This document shows, one piece after another, positions 1-6,144 of a DNA stretch of 8,773 bases. The first letter of the stretch is position 1. Each line of letters opens with the position of its first letter. This stretch comes from Pseudanabaena sp. CAN_BIN31 (GTDB taxonomy: Bacteria; Cyanobacteriota; Cyanobacteriia; Pseudanabaenales; Pseudanabaenaceae): contig JAJAZG010000188.1 of assembly GCA_026785865.1 (NCBI GenBank), positions 1 to 8,773 of the forward strand, read 5' to 3'. The position numbers and the translations under genes are program-made. The notes under the pieces are model-generated. The model was not told the DNA's origin. It worked only from the letters and a program-made list of their open reading frames with translations, and did no database searches.

Positions 1-407
1 CGAGGAATATTTTGCTCAGGTTCAAAAACATTACCAGGGTAGCCAGCCATGAAACCAGTTGTGTATGACTTTTGAATTGCATTTGCTGCCCAATAGTTTG
101 AAGCGACATCAACAAAAGTAACACCACCACGGATAGGAGCTTTGTTTACAGCTTTGCTCAGCATCGCCGCAAATTGCGCTCTAGTCACAAGATCGTTGGG
201 ACGAAACTCTCCATCAGGAAAGCCTTTGATAATGTCTCGTGAGGCTAACTCTTGGATGAAAGTTTGCGCCCAATAACCTGTAGGCACATCATTAAACGTA
301 GTCTGAGCAAAGACAGAATTTACGCTGATCAAAGGTATTGCAGAGCTACCAATAAAGCTAATTGCAACAAGCAATGCAGTGCTAGAACGTTTAGTTTGAT
401 TTGTCAT
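1..407 (-). CDS. SLH-domain exported protein, N-terminal part (gene continues past left edge)
   Basis: Reading the minus strand from ATG at 407 gives 135 codons with no stop before the edge. Residues 1 to about 35 form a signal peptide: basic start MTNQTKR, a hydrophobic core, and a likely cleavage site after VFA. A first S-layer-homology domain follows (about residues 37-88). It carries the usual landmarks FNDVP, YWAQ, IKGFPDG, FRPND and VTRAQFAAML. A second SLH copy begins at FVDVASNYWA and reaches GYPGNVFEP at the edge. SLH domains normally bind peptidoglycan-linked polymers and hold surface or outer-membrane proteins to the wall. In cyanobacteria they occur in S-layer proteins and in SLH-porins; with only the N-terminus visible I cannot say which. 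The start is supported by AGGAGA at 418-423, ten bases upstream. A dyad (423-444) lies directly behind the ribosome site. Confidence 0.88.
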   Translation of the reverse strand, partial: MTNQTKRSSTALLVAISFIGSSAIPLISVNSVFAQTTFNDVPTGYWAQTFIQELASRDIIKGFPDGEFRPNDLVTRAQFAAMLSKAVNKAPIRGGVTFVDVASNYWAANAIQKSYTTGFMAGYPGNVFEPEQNIP

Positions 408-422
408 TTTAAGTTTTTCTCC

Positions 423-444
423 TATATACACATTTGTGTATATA
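423..444. promoter_or_regulatory. Inverted repeat abutting the RBS of the SLH gene, operator candidate
   Basis: TATATACAC and GTGTATATA form a perfect 9-bp dyad around the 4-base centre ATTT. It sits immediately upstream of the AGGAGA ribosome site of the minus-strand SLH gene. A TAATAT hexamer on the minus strand (442-447) overlaps its distal end. A protein bound here would cover the start of transcription. An RNA hairpin here would lie next to the ribosome site. I do not recognise it as a known regulator's site. Confidence 0.4.
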
Positions 445-528
445 TTACTGCAAGACTGCATATAGAATCTAAATGTTCCTAAAACTTTGCAATAAAATTA
501 GGGTCATATATCGTGTGTTTTAATTAAT

Positions 529-555
529 GTTTGATTTGTTTGATTTGTTTGATTT
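529..555. repeat. Three tandem copies of the 9-mer GTTTGATTT
   Basis: Exact copies lie at 529-537, 538-546 and 547-555. The last copy runs directly into the 18-bp palindrome at 553-570. Nine-base spacing is close to one helical turn, so iterated protein sites are possible. Slippage in AT-rich spacer DNA is the simpler explanation. Confidence 0.7.
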
Positions 556-570
556 GAATATATATTCAAA
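553..570. promoter_or_regulatory. Perfect 18-bp palindrome, operator candidate
   Basis: TTTGAATAT followed by ATATTCAAA is a gapless perfect palindrome in the divergent spacer. It is about 145 bp upstream of the SLH start and 290 bp upstream of ribBA. The shape suits a dimeric DNA-binding protein. No regulator can be named from sequence alone. Confidence 0.35.
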
Positions 571-724
571 CCTAGAATTTTTGACTGAATCAAATTTATA
601 TTACAAATAATTCAAACGTTAAATGTATTGAATATGCCTATAAATGCAAAAGCATAAAATAACTTACTTTCTATTTTTTAATAAAAGTCTTAGGTTTTAC
701 AAACTACTGAGGCTTTAAGGGGTA

Positions 725-775
725 CAGAGAAATTTTTGAAAGTGCTGCGAAGCAGCACTTTCAAAAATTTCTCTG
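725..775. repeat. Perfect 24-bp inverted repeat with GAA loop
   Basis: Arms 725-748 and 752-775 are exactly complementary around a 3-base loop (749-751). The outer half is AT-rich and the tip is GC-rich (GTGCTGC / GCAGCAC). The right arm is followed by GGTTTT rather than a clean T-run, so it is a poor terminator. Perfect hairpins of this build are commonly dispersed in cyanobacterial spacers, so a mobile or REP-like palindromic repeat is the likeliest identity. It lies 86 bases upstream of ribBA and could also fold in a long leader. Confidence 0.75.
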
Positions 776-861
776 GGTTTTATGACAGGGCAAAGCGCTG
801 TAAACCACTATAGACATTGCTATATGATAGATACAAACAGCTTGAAGCCATACAGTAAGCC

Positions 862-2577
862 TTGACTAAGTTCCAATTTGACTCTATTCCCGATGCCCTT
901 AACGATCTCAAATCTGGTCGTCTCATTGTCGTTGTCGATGATGAAAACCGTGAAAACGAAGGCGATTTGATTGGTGCGGCTCAGTTTGCTACGCCTGAAA
1001 TGGTGAATTTTATGGCGGTGAAGGCGCGGGGTCTGATCTGTCTGGCGATGACAGGCGATCGCCTCGATCATCTTGATTTGCCACTGATGGTCGAGCGCAA
1101 CACCGACAGCCAACAAACCGCTTTCACTGTCAGTATTGATGCGGTGGAAGGGACATCAACAGGAATCTCGGCAGAAGATCGATCGCGCACAATCCAAGCG
1201 GCGATTAACCCGAATACAGCCCCTGACGATCTATGTCGTCCTGGCCATATTTTTCCGCTCAGAGCAAAGGATGGCGGTGTACTCAAACGAGCAGGGCATA
1301 CTGAGGCGGCGGTAGATTTGGCGCAAATGTCGGGGCTATATCCCGCAGGGGTGATTTGCGAGATCCAAAATGATAATGGCTCGATGGCGAGACTGCCTGA
1401 ACTGATTGAATATGCTAAGTTACATAATCTGAAGCTAATCAGCATCGCCGATCTGATTAGCTATCGACTCGCTCACGATCGCTTTGTGCAACGAGAGGCG
1501 ATCGCTAACTTGCCATCATTATTTGGTGATTTTAAGGTTTATGCCTATCGCAATAAAATCGATAACACAGAACATCTGGCGATCGTTAAAGGCGATTTAC
1601 AAGACTTTGCCGACAAAGAAGTTTTAGTGCGTGTACATTCTGAATGTTTGACGGGTGATGCCCTAGGATCACTGCGTTGTGATTGTCGGGGACAGTTGCA
1701 AAGCGCCTTAAAAATGATCGGGTTTGCCAACTGGGGTGTAGTCGTTTACTTACGCCAAGAAGGGCGCGGTATTGGCTTAATTAATAAGATTAAGGCTTAT
1801 AACTTGCAAGATGGCGGCTTAGATACGGTCGAAGCTAACGAAAAGCTCGGATTTGGCGCAGATCTGCGTACCTACGGAATTGGGGCGCAAATTCTGCACG
1901 ATCTTGGCATTAAAAAAATGCGCTTGATTACGAATAATCCGCGTAAACTGGCGGGGCTTAAGGGCTTTGGTATTGAGGTAGTTGGACGTTTGCCTCTACT
2001 AATCGAAACCAATGAATATAACTCTCGTTATCTGGAAACTAAGGCGGAAAAGCTCGGACATTTGCTCTTGCAGACTAAGTTAGTGACACTTGGTATTCGC
2101 TGGACAGATTATAAGTCGCCAGATTATAAGTCTCCAGATTGGCTTGATCAACTGAGAGAAGTTGCTGCTGCTAACGATCTACTGCTGCAAGAAGAGACAT
2201 CTACTGCTTTCGCGAGTTTATTTGCCAATGCTGATACGCAAGATCCCGCCCTATCGAAACAAAATTCGCCTAATAAGCTCTCGATCGTGCATTTAGGTTT
2301 TGATCGCTCCAACGAAATTTCTGATGACTGGTACGAACAGCCAAATCACCCCTATCATCAGGCGATCGCGCGGGTGTTCAAACATCTAAAACAATGGGAA
2401 CAGGTCGCGACCTTTAAATTTTGCGTGGCGATTAATGATCATGATTTACCTGAAAGTTTTATGGAAACGATCAATCTCGGTTTAGCTTGGCATACACCTT
2501 GGAAATGCGATCGCATGTACGAGTGGTTTAACTTTTCCCCCCACGACGGCGACGATCTTGCCATTCCAGATAAGTAA
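862..2577 (+). CDS. ribBA: Bifunctional riboflavin biosynthesis protein RibBA (DHBP synthase / GTP cyclohydrolase II)
   Basis: This enzyme makes the two precursors of riboflavin in the cytosol: 3,4-dihydroxy-2-butanone 4-phosphate from ribulose 5-phosphate, and a diaminopyrimidine from GTP. Residues 1-205 are the RibB domain, with the acidic loop DDENRENEGD (26-35), GISAEDRS (101-108), GHIFPL (128-133) and HTEA (146-149). Residues 210-405 are the RibA domain, with zinc ligands C262, C273 and C275 and the GRGIGL loop (301-306). About 165 further residues form a C-terminal extension of unknown role; as I recall, such extensions are usual in cyanobacterial RibBA (about 550 residues). The start is TTG: an in-frame TAA lies at 856-858, and no other start precedes the catalytic loop. 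The ribosome site is weak. The 3' end overlaps an antisense small gene. A 15-bp tandem duplication (2106-2135) marks the RibA/extension junction. Confidence 0.95.
   Translation: MTKFQFDSIPDALNDLKSGRLIVVVDDENRENEGDLIGAAQFATPEMVNFMAVKARGLICLAMTGDRLDHLDLPLMVERNTDSQQTAFTVSIDAVEGTSTGISAEDRSRTIQAAINPNTAPDDLCRPGHIFPLRAKDGGVLKRAGHTEAAVDLAQMSGLYPAGVICEIQNDNGSMARLPELIEYAKLHNLKLISIADLISYRLAHDRFVQREAIANLPSLFGDFKVYAYRNKIDNTEHLAIVKGDLQDFADKEVLVRVHSECLTGDALGSLRCDCRGQLQSALKMIGFANWGVVVYLRQEGRGIGLINKIKAYNLQDGGLDTVEANEKLGFGADLRTYGIGAQILHDLGIKKMRLITNNPRKLAGLKGFGIEVVGRLPLLIETNEYNSRYLETKAEKLGHLLLQTKLVTLGIRWTDYKSPDYKSPDWLDQLREVAAANDLLLQEETSTAFASLFANADTQDPALSKQNSPNKLSIVHLGFDRSNEISDDWYEQPNHPYHQAIARVFKHLKQWEQVATFKFCVAINDHDLPESFMETINLGLAWHTPWKCDRMYEWFNFSPHDGDDLAIPDK
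2106..2135 (+). repeat. 15-bp tandem duplication inside ribBA
   Basis: Two adjacent 15-base units (2106-2120 and 2121-2135) differ at one position and are followed by a partial third unit, AGATT. They encode DYKSP twice (residues 417-426), in the linker after the GTP cyclohydrolase II domain. The frame is preserved. Confidence 0.8.
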
Positions 2578-2659
2578 GATAGCCAATGCCGCTGGTCGCG
2601 ATCGCCAGCAGGACAATGGCAGCCCAAAAAAAAGTATTAAAAAGAATAACTTCTGACAT
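2528..2659 (-). CDS. Small single-span membrane protein, candidate NDH-1 subunit NdhP
   Basis: The minus strand from ATG at 2659 encodes 43 residues. There is a short polar start (MSEV), one hydrophobic span (about residues 5-28, rich in F, A, I, L and G), then YLTYLEWQDRRRR and a short basic tail GGKS. A single span followed by an arginine cluster fits a small thylakoid subunit with its C-terminus in the cytosol. Size (about 5 kDa) and the LT-x-x-EW-x-DRR pattern resemble my memory of NdhP, the one-span stabilising subunit of cyanobacterial NDH-1. I cannot verify that by alignment, so no symbol is given. Other tiny photosynthetic subunits are possible. The frame runs antisense over the last 50 bases of ribBA. 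No strong ribosome site is seen. An inverted repeat (2683-2700) lies upstream. The gene is too short for default gene callers. Confidence 0.62.
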   Translation of the reverse strand: MSEVILFNTFFWAAIVLLAIATSGIGYLTYLEWQDRRRRGGKS

Positions 2660-2682
2660 AAAACTCGACTAGTTTTTGCTAA

Positions 2683-2700
2683 TTGATAGTAATTTATCAA
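2683..2700. promoter_or_regulatory. TTGATA-N6-TATCAA inverted repeat upstream of the small membrane gene
   Basis: A perfect 6-bp dyad with a 6-base centre lies 24 bases upstream of the minus-strand start at 2659. Read on the minus strand it also offers a TTGATA -35-like box. The matching -10 box is unclear. Short dyads in AT-rich DNA can occur by chance. Confidence 0.25.
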
Positions 2701-2756
2701 GTGTATCGCGATCGTCGTAGAGCTAAGTAGAAAACCAAAAAGCTATGGCAGGACAT

Positions 2757-2809
2757 AAAACACAAGAAATAGATGCGGCGCTCCGCGTCGCATCTATTTC
2801 TTGTGTTTT
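2757..2809. repeat. 21-bp perfect inverted repeat with GC-rich tip
   Basis: Arms 2757-2777 and 2789-2809 are exactly complementary. The 11-base centre (2778-2788) can pair further as GCG-CTC-CGC, leaving a 2-base bulge. The plan matches the hairpin at 725-775: an AT-rich base and a GC-rich tip in an intergenic position. I read it as a dispersed palindromic repeat. It creates spurious short reading frames on the plus strand. Confidence 0.75.
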
Positions 2810-2859
2810 GGTTTGTCTTAATACAAGTGGCGACAGCTATGCCTTGCTATTTTCAAAGC

Positions 2860-2967
2860 ATGTTAAAAAAACTATGGTTTTGGGTAACATCCTGCTTGTT
2901 AGGAACAGAGCAACTACATACTCAAAAAGTTGCCAAAGACATTGAGACCCAGTTAGGTCTAAGGTGA
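2860..2967 (+). CDS. Possible 35-residue hydrophobic small protein, coupled to the next gene
   Basis: ATG at 2860 opens 35 codons beginning MLKKLWFWVTSCLLG, a short basic-then-hydrophobic segment, followed by a polar amphipathic tail (about EQLHTQKVAKDIETQLG). An in-frame ATG at 2839 would add seven residues; frames starting further upstream run into the 2757-2809 hairpin and are unlikely. Its TGA (2965-2967) lies inside the TGAGGA ribosome site of the following gene, leaving only 9 bases between the two frames. That is the usual look of translational coupling. No strong ribosome site of its own is visible and I recognise no family. It could be a real small protein, a leader peptide, or the 3' remnant of a lost gene. 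Confidence 0.35.
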   Translation: MLKKLWFWVTSCLLGTEQLHTQKVAKDIETQLGLR

Positions 2968-2976
2968 GGATAAATC

Positions 2977-4014
2977 ATGAAAGCAGTGCGATTAAATCTT
3001 GAAGATAGACAGGCTTGGCAGAAACTACAGCATGTTTTAATTAGTCTTGCTTCCGACTATATGGATCTAGTAGCAGCTGAACAAACTGAATTTAAGTTTG
3101 AGCAGCAGGTTCTATCCATTGCTTTTACGCTGATTACTTCTGCGGTCAATCGCGATCGTCTCAATGAATTTACTCAAACTATTGATCGCTATTTTAATCG
3201 TCTGCAATTGATTGGAGTGCGGCGCATCGAATGGGAATTTTATGTAATTGGGGAAGCTACACCATTCTTAGTACAGGGACGAGACATTCCTTTGATCGAG
3301 GCTCCTACGCCTTTGCCTCAAAATGCGATTGATCGTGATACCGCTAAGCGATCGCCTGTTCGGAATACCAAAGAGAGTTCTCTAAGCAAATCAAAAGCTA
3401 GAAATCTAGTTCACCGTTTGCGCGGCTGGTTAGTCGATCCCAAAACAATCCAAGCAGCGCAAACCGTCAGCCGCATTGCGATTCGCGATCCTAAAGGTGC
3501 ATTAGATGCAGTGCGAATTAATGCGATTGCCAAGTTTAATGACACAATCCAGTGGGTTGACACTTTCCCTTGGGAAGCTTGGACAAAGGAAAAATCTCAA
3601 CAAATCAAACGTCGCCACCATCGCAATTTAGTCAGATCGATAATTGAAGATTTACTAATTGTAGGCGTGATGATAATTGCAGCTTTATGGCTGATTGAGT
3701 CGCTATCTGGACCAACATTTAACTTGGCACTTCTACCAAAACAACATCACGATAGCAACATGACTAGCGCTCAATATCGTTGTGGCAATCCTGCTATATC
3801 TCTGAAGAACTATGTCTGTCTAGGTCAGGGGATGCGTTATGACCAAGTAGCCAGCATCTTGGGTGCTGAGGGTAAGCCATTGGGAATTGATCGCAAATTT
3901 GGCGATCGCGCCGTGATCATTAGTTGGTCAAGTCCAGACTTGAGCATGAATGCCACATTTGTAAATGACAAACTAGTTTCAAGAGCCTATCGACAACTCA
4001 CGGCAAGTAAATAA
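2977..4014 (+). CDS. Unrecognised membrane-anchored protein with C-terminal BamE/BLIP-like domain
   Basis: 345 residues; ATG preceded by GAGGA at 2966-2970. Residues 1-110 are soluble and mostly helical, followed by a polar linker rich in S, K and R (about 111-142). A second basic region (143-218) ends in KRRHHR. One membrane span lies at about 222-244. The basic side before it predicts a cytosolic N-terminus and an outside C-terminus. Residues 278-340 contain GQGMRYDQVASILGAEG, then an ISWSSPD strand and an ATFVNDKLVSRAYRQ strand. This is the pattern of BamE/SmpA or BLIP-like (DUF3862-type) folds. The only two cysteines, C269 and C281, are on the outer side and could form a disulfide. The gene is followed by a strong terminator. 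The function is unknown, and the domain assignment rests on pattern memory. Confidence 0.8.
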   Translation: MKAVRLNLEDRQAWQKLQHVLISLASDYMDLVAAEQTEFKFEQQVLSIAFTLITSAVNRDRLNEFTQTIDRYFNRLQLIGVRRIEWEFYVIGEATPFLVQGRDIPLIEAPTPLPQNAIDRDTAKRSPVRNTKESSLSKSKARNLVHRLRGWLVDPKTIQAAQTVSRIAIRDPKGALDAVRINAIAKFNDTIQWVDTFPWEAWTKEKSQQIKRRHHRNLVRSIIEDLLIVGVMIIAALWLIESLSGPTFNLALLPKQHHDSNMTSAQYRCGNPAISLKNYVCLGQGMRYDQVASILGAEGKPLGIDRKFGDRAVIISWSSPDLSMNATFVNDKLVSRAYRQLTASK

Positions 4015-4053
4015 AGTAGAAAAAGCTTGCTTCACGAGCATATCGACATAAAA

Positions 4054-4086
4054 TACAAAAAAGCTCGCAATGCGAGCTTTTTTGTA
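4054..4086 (+). terminator. Rho-independent terminator after the 345-residue membrane protein gene
   Basis: Two 16-base arms (4054-4069 and 4071-4086) are perfectly complementary. The core AGCTCGC / GCGAGCT is flanked by A6 and T6, so the T-run directly follows the GC stem. It begins 40 bases after the TAA and ends only 20 bases before the next gene's start codon. The symmetry would allow function in either direction. Confidence 0.85.
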
Positions 4087-4106
4087 TAGCTCATAGGAAA
4101 CTTGTT

Positions 4107-4841
4107 TTGAAACGATCGCTTAAAATCTTAGGTTGTTTGAATCTGCTGTCAATGCTTGCGAGCATCGTGACAATATCGCCTGCGATCTCTGCTAATCCCA
4201 GCCCCAAATCAACTCAAGCTGATAAATTTGCCGCCGATGAATATCGCCAGATGGGACTTACCTATCGCAAACAAGAGCGCTTTGAAGAATCAATCGCCGC
4301 TTTACAAAAATCAGTTGCTCTCGATCCGCAAAATCTTGATGGCAGAATTATTCTCGGCTGGACGCAGCATCTTGCCAAAAAAGATGACGATGCGGCTACA
4401 TCACTCTGGGAAGCAATTTACCGATCGCCAACATCACTACAAGCATTTAATGCGATCGGGATTGTTTACCTAGTGCGCGGCGATCTGCCGCAATCTGTCC
4501 TTTTGCATAGTTGGGCAGCGATGCTCAAAGCCGATAACGAAATCGCCCATTACAATCTCAGCTTGGCTTATCAACGACTCAAGCAATATGATCTCGCGAT
4601 CGCCTATGCTCAAAAAGCGATCAAACTCGAACCCAATAATCCCCATCCCTTTGTGGCTAGTGCGATCGCACAATGGACTTCAGGCGATCAACTTAGTGCA
4701 AAAAAAACATTTCGCGAGGCGATCGGTGTTGACGTGAGATATCGCAGCCCTGAATTTCTAAACTTTCTGAACGAGGCAGGTTTTAGCAACGAGCAAATTC
4801 AAACCGCCAAACAAGTTTTAGCCAGCTTATCTTCACAGTAA
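4107..4841 (+). CDS. Exported tetratricopeptide-repeat protein
   Basis: 244 residues. A signal peptide occupies residues 1-29: MKRSLK, a hydrophobic core, then AISA before NPSPK, which suggests cleavage after A29 and a periplasmic or lumenal location. Five consecutive 34-residue TPR units fit at about 43-76, 77-110, 111-144, 145-178 and 179-212. Units 1 and 4 are the clearest, with YRQMGLTYRKQERFEESI and YNLSLAYQRLKQYDLAIAYA each ending in a P at the repeat boundary. TPR arrays bind other proteins; no partner can be named. The start is TTG at 4107, supported by AGGAAA at 4095-4100 six bases upstream. No ATG gives a complete signal peptide. The gene sits just behind a terminator and converges with ndhJ across a shared hairpin. 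Confidence 0.88.
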   Translation: MKRSLKILGCLNLLSMLASIVTISPAISANPSPKSTQADKFAADEYRQMGLTYRKQERFEESIAALQKSVALDPQNLDGRIILGWTQHLAKKDDDAATSLWEAIYRSPTSLQAFNAIGIVYLVRGDLPQSVLLHSWAAMLKADNEIAHYNLSLAYQRLKQYDLAIAYAQKAIKLEPNNPHPFVASAIAQWTSGDQLSAKKTFREAIGVDVRYRSPEFLNFLNEAGFSNEQIQTAKQVLASLSSQ

Positions 4842-4845
4842 AACA

Positions 4846-4870
4846 AAGAAGCACCCATTGGGTGCTTCTT
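4846..4870. terminator. Bidirectional terminator between the TPR gene and ndhJ
   Basis: AAGAAGCACCCA (4846-4857) and its exact complement (4859-4870) surround a single T. On the plus strand the stem is followed by TTGCTTTT; on the minus strand the tail reads TTTGTTTT. It starts 4 bases after the TPR stop and ends 4 bases from the ndhJ stop, so it serves both convergent genes. Confidence 0.85.
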
Positions 4871-4874
4871 GCTT

Positions 4875-5408
4875 TTAGTATGCGTCTTGTAACTCGTAAA
4901 AGTCTGGCGTGACGTAATCCTTACGCAGAGGATAGCCGATCCAGTCTTCGGGCATGAGAATCCGCTTGAGATTAGGATGACCTTCATATACGATGCCATA
5001 CATATCGAAGGTTTCGCGCTCTTGCCAATCGGCAGTTTTCCAGATCCAGTAGACCGATGGACAACGTGGATCGGTGCGAGGGAGAAATACTTTGATGCGA
5101 ACTTCTTCAAGGCGATCGCTTTTATTAATCCCCTCATCGGTGAGCTTAGCGAGATGATACATACTCACCAAACTGTCACCTGCGCCAGTGTCATAACCAC
5201 ATTGACACATCATGTAATTAAAGCCATAGGCATAGAGCGCCGTCGAAAATGGCAGTAAAAACTGGCGATCAATTTTAAGGATCGGAACGCCCTGTTTATC
5301 TAAGCCCAATAACTCATGCTCAAAACCATTGCTAGTCAGCCATTGTGAAATGGGAGGCGTTGCTTCTGTTGTGGCTAATGCTGCTTGGTTCTCTTGATTA
5401 TCTGCCAA
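4875..5408 (-). CDS. ndhJ: NAD(P)H-quinone oxidoreductase subunit J
   Basis: This subunit belongs to the membrane-extrinsic arm of thylakoid NDH-1, the ferredoxin-dependent plastoquinone reductase of cyclic electron flow and respiration. It is homologous to the 30-kDa subunit (NuoC). The protein has 177 residues, a normal length. The family signature lies at 130-165: ERETFDMYG, then GHPNLKRILMPEDW and GYPLRKDY. The start is TTG at 5408. An AGAAGGAGGT ribosome site (5417-5426), a near-perfect anti-16S match, ends 8 bases upstream, and no ATG precedes the conserved part. It overlaps the end of ndhK by 11 bases, so the two are likely translationally coupled. It is the last gene of ndhC-ndhK-ndhJ and ends at a bidirectional terminator. 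Confidence 0.96.
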   Translation of the reverse strand: MADNQENQAALATTEATPPISQWLTSNGFEHELLGLDKQGVPILKIDRQFLLPFSTALYAYGFNYMMCQCGYDTGAGDSLVSMYHLAKLTDEGINKSDRLEEVRIKVFLPRTDPRCPSVYWIWKTADWQERETFDMYGIVYEGHPNLKRILMPEDWIGYPLRKDYVTPDFYELQDAY

Positions 5409-6144
5409 GGATTTCTACCTCCTTCTGAGCCATTTGCAAAGCGGGTAATAGAATTCCAGATTCGATCAATTCCTTTGGTGGAGCCATCCGCGTTGGCATT
5501 TCCAGATACTGCCCTGTCAGGATCGGGCTAACTACTTTCATCTCATGCTTAATTGCATAATAGCGATGAGTGCGATCAAGATTAGCTCTTTCTTTGAATC
5601 CTTCCGTACCGATTTTTTTCCGCAATTTGATAATTGCATCCATGATCGCTTCAGGACGAGGAGGGCATCCAGGTATATACACATCAACAGGAATTAGCTT
5701 GTCAACGCCGCGAACTGTGGTGTAAGAATCGGTGCTAAACATCCCACCCGTAATTGTGCAAGCGCCCATGGCGATTACATATTTTGGTTCTTGCATCTGT
5801 TCGTAGAGACGCACCAGTGCGGGAGCCATTTTCATCACGACTGTTCCAGCTGTGATGATGAGATCGGCTTGACGCGGACTAGAACGTGGCAATAATCCAA
5901 AGCGATCAAAGTCAAAGCGTGAGCCGATCATCGCCGCAAACTCAATGAAGCAGCAGCTAGTGCCATAGAGCATCGGCCAAAGGCTGGACATTCTCGACCA
6001 GTTGTAAAGGTCATTGAGAGTGGTCAAAATGACATTATTTGATAAGTCTTGGGTGACTTGTGGGGTTGCGGCGGGGTTGATGAGGCGTTGGGTTTGTTCT
6101 TCGATACTGAAGTCCAAGCCAACATTTTCAGATTTCATGACCAT
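5398..6144 (-). CDS. ndhK: NAD(P)H-quinone oxidoreductase subunit K
   Basis: This subunit holds the terminal [4Fe-4S] cluster N2 that passes electrons to plastoquinone in NDH-1 (NuoB/PSST family). With the start chosen here it has 248 residues. The four cluster ligands are present: the CC pair in GTSCCFIEFAA (C64, C65), C129 in MGACTITGGMF, and C160 in YIPGCPPRPEAI. The longer frame from TTG at 6165 (255 residues) is disfavoured. AAGGAG at 6152-6157 lies 7 bases before ATG 6144, and that ribosome site would fall inside the longer frame. ATG at 6138 is another near option. The gene overlaps ndhC by 10 bases at its start and ndhJ by 11 bases at its end. Confidence 0.96.
   Translation of the reverse strand: MVMKSENVGLDFSIEEQTQRLINPAATPQVTQDLSNNVILTTLNDLYNWSRMSSLWPMLYGTSCCFIEFAAMIGSRFDFDRFGLLPRSSPRQADLIITAGTVVMKMAPALVRLYEQMQEPKYVIAMGACTITGGMFSTDSYTTVRGVDKLIPVDVYIPGCPPRPEAIMDAIIKLRKKIGTEGFKERANLDRTHRYYAIKHEMKVVSPILTGQYLEMPTRMAPPKELIESGILLPALQMAQKEVEILGR
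5417..5426 (-). promoter_or_regulatory. Strong Shine-Dalgarno site that fixes the ndhJ TTG start
   Basis: Minus-strand AGAAGGAGGT lies inside the ndhK coding end, 8 bases before TTG at 5408. It contains the full AAGGAGG core complementary to the 16S rRNA tail. A strong site may compensate for the weak TTG codon. Confidence 0.8.

Larger units (their letters stand above)
408..861. other. Gene-free spacer between divergent SLH gene and ribBA
   Basis: This 454-bp AT-rich stretch has no credible reading frame on either strand. It holds the SLH leader and dyad (423-444), a triple 9-bp tandem repeat joined to an 18-bp palindrome (529-570), a 51-base perfect hairpin (725-775), and a TATGAT hexamer (823-828) that could be the -10 box of ribBA. 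The -35 region of that box does not match consensus. I see no FMN riboswitch core in front of ribBA. Confidence 0.6.

Noticed and set aside
408..861. FMN riboswitch upstream of ribBA
   Set aside because: The conserved AGGGGCAGGGTGAAATTCC-like core and the second half of the element are absent.
1068..1445. 125-codon minus-strand frame inside ribBA
   Set aside because: It is an antisense shadow of the RibB domain with no family pattern, unlike the antisense gene at 2528-2659.
2683..2700. FNR/CRP-type site TTGAT-N-ATCAA
   Set aside because: The half-sites are separated by 8 bases, not the 4 required for FNR. Kept only as an unnamed dyad.
2745..2945. 66-codon plus-strand frame after ribBA
   Set aside because: Its first third is the 2757-2809 hairpin read as protein, and it lies in a different frame from the better-supported small ORF.
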